A DNA stretch of 20,078 nucleotides from a virus, in the IMG/VR virus record IMGVR_UViG_3300027708_000348, positions 1 through 20,078 of that record. The stretch is one strand, 5' to 3'. This document shows, one piece after another, positions 14,278 to 20,078 of this stretch. The translations under genes were made by a program, and so were the position numbers. A model generated the notes under the pieces. It was not told where the DNA came from and made no database searches. It was given only the letters and a program-made list of their open reading frames with translations. Positions within the stretch are counted from its first letter, which is position 1, and every line of letters starts with the position of its first letter.

Positions 14278-15843
14278 ATGCAGATTTTTGGCTTTGAAAT
14301 AAAACGAAAGAATGAAAAATTAGATGTGGGGAGTGTAATAACTCCCCCATCTGACGATGGTTCTACTGTAGTCGCCTCAGCCAGTGCCTATTATGGCATG
14401 GTTATGGACGTCGAAGGTGTCGTTAAGAATGAGAATGATTTAATTCGCAGATATCGCGAGGCAGCACAATATGCTGATTGCGACGCTGCAATTGAAGACA
14501 TTGTCAATGAAGCCATTATCTCTGATGAGCATGAACAAACTGTTAAAGTAAATCTAGATACGCTGAAAGTTTCTGACGGTATCAAGAGAAAAATTCGAGA
14601 TGAATTTGATCAGGTCTTGCGCCTGTTCAAATTTAATATTAAGGGACATGATATATTTCGTTCCTGGTATATAGATGGTCGTTTGTACTATCATATTCTC
14701 ATTGATGAAAATAATATTAAACAAGGTATCGTTGAGATGCGTTATGTGGATCCGAGAAAGATCCGTCGTATTAAAAACGTAACTAAAGAACGTAGTCCTG
14801 GTGGTGTTGAACTTGTAAAGAAAGTTGATGAATACTTTCTCTATAATGATAAAGGGATTACTGAGCAATCAACACAAGGTGTTAAACTTTCGCTAGATTC
14901 GATTGTATTTGCACCTTCTGGTTTACAAGATGCTAATACTGGGATGACATTATCCCCATTACACAAAGCAATCAAACCAGTAAACCAATTAAAGATGATT
15001 GAAGATGCGGTAGTGATTTATCGTATCTCTCGTGCTCCAGAACGTAGAGTGTTTTATGTTGACGTTGGTAATCTGCCTAAGTTAAAAGCAGAACAATACG
15101 TTAATGATATCATGAACAAGTTTAGAAATAAAGTTGTTTACGATGCAACTACTGGTGAAGTGCGTGATGACCGTAAACATCTTTCAATGATGGAAGATTT
15201 CTGGATGCCTCGTCGTGAAGGTGGTAAGGGTACAGAGATTACTACTCTTCCAGGTGGCCAAAACCTTGGCGACATTCAAGACATCGAATACTTCCAGAAA
15301 AAATTATATCAAGCACTTAATGTGCCTATGTCTCGTATGATGCAGTCTCAGGGATTTAGCCTTGGACGTTCACAAGAAATTACTCGTGATGAGATTAAGT
15401 TTAGTAAATTTATTTCTCGTTTACGTAAAAGGTTTTCTGTGTTGTTTTCTGATACCTTACGTGTACAGTTAGTAGCAAAAGGAATCATTAGTGCTGATGA
15501 GTGGGAAGATATGACTCACTACATCACTTATGATTTCCAAGAAGACAATCACTTTAATGAATTAAAAGATGCTGAGTTGTTGACAAATCGTATTACTATT
15601 CTACAACAGCTTGATCCATACATTGGTAAGTACTACTCGTCGCAATGGGTTCGTAAAAATGTTCTTATGCAAACTGATGCAGACATTGAACAAATGGAAG
15701 GCGAGATGGAACAAGACAATGATGATAAGATGCAGCATGCTGAATTAGATGGAAATGTTGCTGGCGCACAACAAACTGCTCAGCAGAATTATGTTGTTAA
15801 AAACGCCATACCAGATCCTAATGAACAACCTCCTGCAAAATAA
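14278..15843 (+). CDS. 20: Portal vertex protein gp20
   Basis: The 521-residue length matches T4 gp20 (524). Recognisable blocks include YREAAQYADCDAAIEDIVNE (59-78), the clip and stem region with LYYHILIDENNIKQGI and MRYVDPRKIRRIKNV (154-168), APERRVFYVDVGNLPKLKAE, DDRKHLSMMEDFWMPRREGG, GTEITTLPGGQNLGDIQD and YFQKKLYQALNVPMSRM. The portal dodecamer nucleates prohead assembly and is the docking site for gp17 and later the neck. The C-terminus is acidic and Gln-rich (EQMEGEMEQDNDDK). The 19-base leader TTTGGTTGAAATTTAATT has no clear Shine-Dalgarno sequence, unlike its neighbours. The start is supported by the family length and an N-terminus that begins IFGFEIKRK. Confidence 0.95.
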   Translation: MQIFGFEIKRKNEKLDVGSVITPPSDDGSTVVASASAYYGMVMDVEGVVKNENDLIRRYREAAQYADCDAAIEDIVNEAIISDEHEQTVKVNLDTLKVSDGIKRKIRDEFDQVLRLFKFNIKGHDIFRSWYIDGRLYYHILIDENNIKQGIVEMRYVDPRKIRRIKNVTKERSPGGVELVKKVDEYFLYNDKGITEQSTQGVKLSLDSIVFAPSGLQDANTGMTLSPLHKAIKPVNQLKMIEDAVVIYRISRAPERRVFYVDVGNLPKLKAEQYVNDIMNKFRNKVVYDATTGEVRDDRKHLSMMEDFWMPRREGGKGTEITTLPGGQNLGDIQDIEYFQKKLYQALNVPMSRMMQSQGFSLGRSQEITRDEIKFSKFISRLRKRFSVLFSDTLRVQLVAKGIISADEWEDMTHYITYDFQEDNHFNELKDAELLTNRITILQQLDPYIGKYYSSQWVRKNVLMQTDADIEQMEGEMEQDNDDKMQHAELDGNVAGAQQTAQQNYVVKNAIPDPNEQPPAK

Positions 15844-15855
15844 GGAAAATTTAAA

Positions 15856-16038
15856 ATGAGTAATGTAAAAGATTTAATTGATGCAATTGCTACTGGCGAT
15901 ACTATTGGAACTGAAAGTTCTTTCAATGCTGCCATCGCAGAAAAGATTGCTGGACGTTTAGAAACTATGCGTGCATCTGTTGCACAAAATATGTTTAATA
16001 CTCCAGAAACTGAAGTTCAAGGTGAAGAGAATGTCTGA
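15856..16038 (+). CDS. 67: Small prohead core protein, gp67-like
   Basis: This 60-residue protein sits directly after the portal, where T4 has gene 67 (80 residues). An AAGGA ribosome site lies ahead of ATG. VKDLIDAIATGDTIGTESSF followed by NAAIAEKIAGRLETMRASVA resembles the first 50 residues of T4 gp67 as I remember them (LI-x-AI-x-x-x-D, a central F-x-x-A-x-A, then an amphipathic helix ending A-x-x-x-F). The strongly acidic T4 C-terminal tail is reduced to a short TEVQGEENV. In T4, gp67 is a minor internal scaffold component that is processed by gp21. Assignment rests on position and a weak pattern match. Confidence 0.7.
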   Translation: MSNVKDLIDAIATGDTIGTESSFNAAIAEKIAGRLETMRASVAQNMFNTPETEVQGEENV

Positions 16039-16261
16039 TCTAATCAACTCTGTATTAAAATCATTGGATCAAGCTAGCAGCACATCTAATGTGTTTTCCG
16101 AAATGGACAAAAGTCAGCCTAGCACTGGTCGTGATATTGAACAAAAGTCTGGACCAGACAAAGAAGCAAAGCCAATATCAAAAGATAAAATGAATAAAGA
16201 TGCAGTTGACATGTTAAACAAAGCAATGTCCAAAGAAACTAAGAAAATGGATAACTGTTAA
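16031..16261 (+). CDS. Small hydrophilic protein in the prohead core cluster
   Basis: This 76-residue protein starts at ATG 16031, preceded by GGTGAAGAG and overlapping the gp67-like stop by eight bases. An upstream in-frame start at 15971 would put the first 20 residues inside the gp67-like gene in another frame and is rejected. The sequence MSDLINSVLKSLDQASSTSN is followed by a very charged stretch (DKEAKPISKDKMNKDAVDML) ending KKMDNC. It has no membrane segment. I do not recognise the family. Position, small size and Lys/Asp richness suggest a scaffold or internal head protein, but this is inference. The next gene begins two bases after its stop. Confidence 0.75.
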   Translation: MSDLINSVLKSLDQASSTSNVFSEMDKSQPSTGRDIEQKSGPDKEAKPISKDKMNKDAVDMLNKAMSKETKKMDNC

Positions 16262-16262
16262 T

Positions 16263-16823
16263 ATGTACTACGGTCAGTTCTCTAAATCTGTACTTAACAA
16301 ATCCACTGGGTTGGATGTTGTTGAGACATTTCGTTCATATGAAAATCTGATTCAGAGAACAGCAGATGATACAATTTATATCAATGATAGCGAAACTGAT
16401 TTTAAAACGATTGAAGAAGCAAGAACATACATTAAAACAAAACAAACTTCAGATAATTTAGAAGAGACTGTCACACAAGAGGTTTATGAAGAAATTACAG
16501 CAAACCGTATAGCGAATATCATTAAAGAATATCACGATACCAAAGTTACCGATACTCTAATAGAATCATACGTTGAACTTGCTTCTTCAAATATTTTTAC
16601 AATTGACCCAGTCGTTCAAGATATTCGTAAACTAAACAAACTAGATGTTGTAGTTGAAGGTAAGGTTCACTATGAACTAACCGATGGTTCCGTAGTTGCA
16701 ATTAATGAGTCTACGCAAGAGTTACTAAATAATTTGTTACAAGACCAAAAAGAAATTATCGAGTACATGAGAGAAGGTAAAGAAAATTTCTTTCATGTGC
16801 TTGAACGTATAGAGGAACAATAA
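16263..16823 (+). CDS. Putative prohead core protein at the gp68 position
   Basis: The 186-residue product is mostly charged and predicted alpha-helical (NLEETVTQEVYEEITANRIA and a C-terminal helix LLQDQKEIIEYMREGKENFF). It begins MYYGQFSKSVLNKSTGLDVV. It lies where T4 has gene 68 (141 residues) between gp67 and gp21, so a role in the prohead core is suggested by synteny. I cannot confirm sequence homology to gp68 by eye. Spacing to neighbours is one base upstream and two bases downstream, so it is part of a tight operon. Alternative: a phage-group-specific head protein. Confidence 0.75.
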   Translation: MYYGQFSKSVLNKSTGLDVVETFRSYENLIQRTADDTIYINDSETDFKTIEEARTYIKTKQTSDNLEETVTQEVYEEITANRIANIIKEYHDTKVTDTLIESYVELASSNIFTIDPVVQDIRKLNKLDVVVEGKVHYELTDGSVVAINESTQELLNNLLQDQKEIIEYMREGKENFFHVLERIEEQ

Positions 16824-16825
16824 GA

Positions 16826-17284
16826 ATGGCTGTCACTAAAACTATCATTAAAAATACAAACCAAGAGACCATCGTTAAAGTTGGTGGTACTGCAGGATCT
16901 GCTACTATTGCTTTAGCGACTGACTGCCTTGCAAGTACTCAAGCACTAGATGGTGCTACTCAAACTGCAGATATTGTTACCTGTCAGGTTACTGGTTTAT
17001 TAACTTCAGCAGTTACTATTGTTAGGAACTCGGTTCCAGTTTTAGCATTTGCTCCAGAAAATAATGGTCTATTTGATTTTGAAGGACAGGGGCATAGAGA
17101 TTCTATTGAGAATACTAAAGATCTTGTTGTTACCATTTCTGGTGCTGAGGCACATATCTATATCACTCTTCGTAAAATTGGTGGATACGCTACTAAAGTT
17201 GAACCAGCTACTTATGGTTCTTATGACGACACTACTCGTGTCGGTGCTTCAACTACTGCTTCTGGCTCTCCAGATAAGGCATAA
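16826..17284 (+). CDS. Conserved-looking beta-rich protein between core genes, function unknown
   Basis: This 152-residue protein starts two bases after its neighbour, with AGAGGAA upstream of ATG. MAVTKTIIKNTNQETIVKVG opens a beta-rich chain, then LASTQALDGATQTADIVTCQ, FDFEGQGHRDSIENTKDLVV, IYITLRKIGGYATKVEPATY and a flexible end GASTTASGSPDKA. I recall similar proteins (TLRK-x-x-GY-x-TK-x-EP) as uncharacterised proteins of marine T4-like phages. T4 itself has no such gene between 68 and 21. The all-beta composition differs from the helical scaffold proteins around it, so a capsid-surface or decoration role is a reasonable guess and no more. Confidence 0.8.
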   Translation: MAVTKTIIKNTNQETIVKVGGTAGSATIALATDCLASTQALDGATQTADIVTCQVTGLLTSAVTIVRNSVPVLAFAPENNGLFDFEGQGHRDSIENTKDLVVTISGAEAHIYITLRKIGGYATKVEPATYGSYDDTTRVGASTTASGSPDKA

Positions 17285-17286
17285 TC

Positions 17287-17943
17287 ATGAAACTTATTAG
17301 AGAAGTATTAGATAATCCAGTTAACCTAGTTACCGAAAGTACAATCGGTAAAGGTAAGACTCACTTTATTGAAGGTGTATTCCTTCAATCCGAATTACAA
17401 AATCGTAATGGTCGTATGTATCCAGAAAAAGTTATGGATAAAGAAGTCGGTCGTTACATTAAAGAATATGTCGAAAAGAATCGTGCATACGGTGAACTTG
17501 GTCATCCAGAAAATCCACAGATCAATCTTGATCGTGTTTCTCACTTGATCACTTCGCTACACAAAGAAGGCACTAATTATATCGGCAAGGCAAAGATTCT
17601 AGAAACACCTATGGGTAAAATCGCTATCGGTTTACTCGAGGGTGGCGCAAACCTTGGCGTGTCTAGTCGAGCACTTGGATCCCTTCAAACAAATAATGAA
17701 GGTGTACAAATTGTTCAGGACGATTTTATGCTGTCAACAGCAGCAGATATCGTTGCAGACCCATCTGCACCTGATGCCTATGTACGTGGTATCATGGAAA
17801 GCAAAGAGTGGGTTTTCGTTGATGGAAAGTTTGTGGAAAAACATATTGAAGAAACTCAGCGATTCATTCGCAAAACTTCTTCACGTAATCTAGAAGAAGC
17901 GAAGATCCTCGCTTTTCAAAGTTTTCTGAGTAAAATCAGATAA
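17287..17943 (+). CDS. 21: Prohead core protease gp21
   Basis: The 218-residue product matches T4 gp21 (212), a serine protease of the herpesvirus-assemblin-like fold. The likely catalytic residues are His73 in AYGELGHPENP and Ser126 or Ser127 in GVSSRALGS. The pattern NGRMYPEKVM (41-50) near the N-terminus and DIVADPSAPDAYVRGIMES (154-172) are family hallmarks. In T4 the enzyme sits inside the prohead, cleaves scaffold and capsid proteins after (I/L)-x-E, and then cleaves itself. Matching sites are present in the downstream gp22 and gp23. It begins two bases after the preceding gene, with no strong ribosome site, which suggests coupling. Confidence 0.95.
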   Translation: MKLIREVLDNPVNLVTESTIGKGKTHFIEGVFLQSELQNRNGRMYPEKVMDKEVGRYIKEYVEKNRAYGELGHPENPQINLDRVSHLITSLHKEGTNYIGKAKILETPMGKIAIGLLEGGANLGVSSRALGSLQTNNEGVQIVQDDFMLSTAADIVADPSAPDAYVRGIMESKEWVFVDGKFVEKHIEETQRFIRKTSSRNLEEAKILAFQSFLSKIR

Positions 17944-17945
17944 TT

Positions 17946-17953
17946 AATAAATA
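17946..17953 (+). promoter_or_regulatory. Late-promoter-like motif AATAAATA before the scaffold gene
   Basis: It lies three bases after the gp21 stop and 31 bases before the gp22 ATG, in a 41-base gap. It has the ATAAATA core preceded by A. A TTAGGAGAA ribosome site follows. A promoter here would raise scaffold and capsid output over the protease. Confidence 0.45.
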
Positions 17954-17984
17954 ATATAGAACTATTCCAGTTAGGAGAAAAACG

Positions 17985-19028
17985 ATGTCAATCGAACAAA
18001 AAATCGCCGAGATGCTTGCTGAATCTAATAAACAAAGATTAGAAGAAGCAAAACCAATGGGTACAGAGGGTGGTCAGAATTCCGCTAAAGGTAGCGCACA
18101 AGCTGGTGATCAATCAGTTATGCGCACTGCTACTAATTCTGTTCCTAATGGTGGTGAAACACCAAACCCAGAAAATGCTAAAAACAATGTAGACGACGAA
18201 GATGAGGCAGCAGGTGCTACATCTAAGAAGCCAAATGTTGCTACTGCAAAAGCAGAAGCTGGTGACCAGTCTCCAGTAGTTGCTGGTCCAACTGGTGCTA
18301 AGCCAAATATGAAAGAAGACGTTGATGCTCTTTTAAATGGCGAAGAATTAAGTGAAGAATTTAGACAGAAAGCTGAAACAATTTTTGAAGCTGCTGTTAT
18401 GAATCGTGTTAAGACTGAAGTCGCACGCATTCAAGAAGAGAATGAAGTTAAACTTGCTGAGCAAGTTGAAGAAATGAAAGAGGGTTTGGTTGAAAAAGTT
18501 GATGGATATCTCGACTACGTTGTCGAGCAGTGGATGACACAGAATGAAATTGCCCTTGAGCATGGTATGAAATCTGAAATTCTTGAAGGTTTTGTATCTG
18601 GTATGAAAGAACTTTTCGTTGAGCACTATATCGATATTCCTGAAGAGAAATTCGATGTACTTGGTGCACTAGAAGAGAAAGTTGAAACCCTAGAAGCTAA
18701 GTTGACTGAAACAGTTGAGTCAAACATCGAGTTGAATAAAACTCTTGGTGAATTGAAGCGTACTGAATTGGTTCAAGAAGCTGCACATGGCTTGGCTGAC
18801 ACAGAAGCTGAAAAGCTAAAAGGTCTTGCTGAAGAATTAACTTTCGAAAGCGAAACTACTTTCAGAACTAAGTTACAAACTATTCGTGAAAACTATTTCA
18901 CTACTAAGAAAGCACAAGCAGATGTTAAGTCTGTAGTTACCGATGCTCCTGTAGACACACTAACTGAAGAAAAGAAATTAGATCCAGTTATGGCTGCTTA
19001 CACTAGTATCCTCAACCGTAATAAATAA
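17985..19028 (+). CDS. 22: Major prohead scaffold protein gp22
   Basis: The 347-residue product is longer than T4 gp22 (269). A ribosome site (TTAGGAGAA) precedes ATG. Residues 1-20 form a helix (SIEQKIAEMLAESNKQRLEE). Residues about 25-110 are a Gly/Asn/Ala/Pro-rich, probably disordered linker. From 122 a long charged helical region begins with LSEEFRQKAETIFEAAVMNR, the gp22 hallmark, and continues as coiled-coil-like sequence to about 305. The C-terminus KLDPVMAAYTSILNRNK is also family-like. Candidate gp21 cleavage sites of the (I/L)-x-E type include IAE (7-9), LAE (11-13), LSE (122-124) and LAE (158-160). The protein forms the inner core around which gp23 assembles and is degraded on maturation. 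The extra length is mainly the disordered linker. Confidence 0.93.
   Translation: MSIEQKIAEMLAESNKQRLEEAKPMGTEGGQNSAKGSAQAGDQSVMRTATNSVPNGGETPNPENAKNNVDDEDEAAGATSKKPNVATAKAEAGDQSPVVAGPTGAKPNMKEDVDALLNGEELSEEFRQKAETIFEAAVMNRVKTEVARIQEENEVKLAEQVEEMKEGLVEKVDGYLDYVVEQWMTQNEIALEHGMKSEILEGFVSGMKELFVEHYIDIPEEKFDVLGALEEKVETLEAKLTETVESNIELNKTLGELKRTELVQEAAHGLADTEAEKLKGLAEELTFESETTFRTKLQTIRENYFTTKKAQADVKSVVTDAPVDTLTEEKKLDPVMAAYTSILNRNK
19020..19027 (+). promoter_or_regulatory. Late-promoter-like motif AATAAATA before the capsid gene
   Basis: The motif overlaps the end of gp22 (stop TAA 19026-19028) and lies 12 bases before the gp23 ATG. This is very close, so a transcript from it would have a short leader. 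It may instead be a coincidence of the NRNK-stop codons. Confidence 0.35.
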
Positions 19029-19039
19029 AGGAAATCAAA

Positions 19040-20078
19040 ATGACTATTCGTCAAGATCTCGTAAAAAAGTGGGCTCCAGTATTGGACCACTCGGGCGCAG
19101 CCCCAATCAAGGAACAGTATCGTCGTGAAGTTACTGCTGTTCTATTAGAAAACCAAGAAATCGAAATGCGTCGTGGTCGTGAAGCCATGGGCGAATTGAA
19201 CGAAGCTGCTCCAGCTAACGCTGTTGGTTCTTATGGTGACACTGGCGGTTTCGCTAAGTTTGATCCAGTATTGATCAGCTTGGTTCGTCGTGCAATGCCA
19301 CAACTTATCGCTTATGATGTTTGCGGTGTTCAACCAATGACACAACCAACTGGCTTGATTTTCGCAATGAAGTCACGCTACTCTACTCAAGGTGGTACTG
19401 AAGCATTGTTCAACGAAGCTGATACTGACTTCTCTGGTACTGGTACTCATGCTGGTTCTACTTGGAATCCATCTAGCAACACTACTGGTACTGGTAATAC
19501 TACTGCCGCTGGTGAGCGTCTAGGCCAAGGTGGTACTAGTGATGGTTCTTTCGGTGCTATGGCTTTCTCTATCGAAAAGCGTTCAGTTACTGCTAAGACT
19601 CGTGCTTTGAAGGCTGAGTACTCAATCGAACTAGCACAAGACATGAAGTCTGTTCATGGTCTTGACGCTGAAGGCGAATTGAGCAACATCCTTTCTACTG
19701 AAATTCTTTCAGAAATCAATCGTGAAGTTATCCGTACTATCTACAAGACTGCTAAAGTTGGTGCAGCTGTTGGTACTACTACTGCTGGTACTTTTGACTT
19801 AGACACTGACTCTAATGGTCGTTGGTCTGTTGAAAAATTCAAAGGTCTATTGTTCCAAATCGAACGTGAAGCCAATGCTATTGCTCAACAAACTCGTCGT
19901 GGTCGTGGTAACTTCATCATCTGTTCTTCAGATGTTGCAAGTGCTTTGGCAATGGCTGGTGTTCTTGACTATGCTCCTGCTCTTAACACTTCTTTGAATG
20001 TTGATGAAGCAAGCACTACTTTTGCTGGTGTTCTAAATGGTAAGTATAAAGTATATGTTGATCCATATACTGCTAACC
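19040..20078 (+). CDS. 23: Major capsid protein gp23, 3'-truncated (346 codons)
   Basis: The frame opens at ATG 19040 after AAAGGAAATC and stays open to the window end. The product so far is 346 residues; T4 gp23 has 521. Hallmarks are MTIRQDLVKKWAPVLDH, GGFAKFDPVLISLVRRAMPQ (69-88), the DVCGVQPMTQPTGLIFAMKS strand (93-112), EALFNEADTDFSG, FSIEKRSVTAKTRALKAEYS with IELAQDMKSVHG, then LSNILSTEILSEINREVIR and GRGNFIICSSDVASALA. The first about 55 residues are the delta-domain removed by gp21; the likely cut is after E55 in GELNEAAP, matching the (I/L)-x-E rule. The protein forms the hexamers of the head shell. The missing C-terminus lies beyond the window. Confidence 0.96.
   Translation, partial: MTIRQDLVKKWAPVLDHSGAAPIKEQYRREVTAVLLENQEIEMRRGREAMGELNEAAPANAVGSYGDTGGFAKFDPVLISLVRRAMPQLIAYDVCGVQPMTQPTGLIFAMKSRYSTQGGTEALFNEADTDFSGTGTHAGSTWNPSSNTTGTGNTTAAGERLGQGGTSDGSFGAMAFSIEKRSVTAKTRALKAEYSIELAQDMKSVHGLDAEGELSNILSTEILSEINREVIRTIYKTAKVGAAVGTTTAGTFDLDTDSNGRWSVEKFKGLLFQIEREANAIAQQTRRGRGNFIICSSDVASALAMAGVLDYAPALNTSLNVDEASTTFAGVLNGKYKVYVDPYTAN

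Noticed and set aside
15971-16030. Upstream extension of the 76-residue core-cluster gene
   Set aside because: The extra 20 residues are an out-of-frame reading of the gp67-like gene. ATG 16031 has a ribosome-site-like sequence and a normal small overlap.

Overview
The window looks like part of the late (structural) region of a T4-like contractile-tailed phage (myovirus). All genes lie on the + strand and are tightly packed. No tRNA, rRNA, integrase, transposase, CRISPR array or host-type metabolic gene was seen. The strongest evidence is the run of proteins recognisable as T4 gp13, gp14, gp15, gp17, gp18, gp19, gp20, gp67-like, gp21, gp22 and gp23, in T4 order. The DNA is AT-rich with many ACT and GGT codons. 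The sequence style, with beta-rich fibre proteins carrying TLTNKT, YGGTG and GTW modules, resembles marine T4-like phages (cyanophage/pelagiphage type). The host cannot be fixed from this sequence.

Region 1 (1-7156) holds adhesion and tail-periphery genes: a 5'-truncated fibre-like gene, three more fibre-like genes (699-1430, 1460-3247, 3301-3822), a 957-residue virion structural protein (3832-6705) and a short fibre with an Mtd-like N-terminus (6728-7156). The fibre-like genes share modules but end in different C-terminal tips. They occupy the place just before gene 13 where T4 has its short tail fibre and fibritin genes.

Region 2 (7158-11376) is a neck and packaging operon: gp13, gp14, gp15 and the large terminase gp17. 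Its last three genes overlap by one base (TAATG). No small terminase gene (gp16) lies between gp15 and gp17. Both gp13 and gp14 carry inserted beta-rich segments.

Region 3 (11470-14258) encodes the tail sheath (gp18, with about 160 extra residues of Gly-rich repeats) and the tail tube (gp19).

Region 4 (14278-20078) is the prohead module: portal gp20, a gp67-like core protein, two small or medium proteins at the gp68 position, an unassigned 152-residue protein, protease gp21, scaffold gp22 and the first 346 codons of major capsid protein gp23. The portal seeds a prohead built on the scaffold, gp21 then cleaves the scaffold and the capsid N-terminus, gp17 fills the head, and gp13/14/15 join it to the gp18/gp19 tail.

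Regulation: six copies of ATAAATA, the core of the T4 late promoter TATAAATA, were found by eye, each in a gap or at a stop codon before a structural gene. Several short hairpins separate the fibre genes. No intergenic stretch reaches 300 bases; the longest is 93 bases (11377-11469). The best candidates for something new are the mix-and-match fibre array, the same Gly-rich GxGY repeat appearing in gp14 and gp18, the missing gp16, and a hairpin over a fibre start codon.
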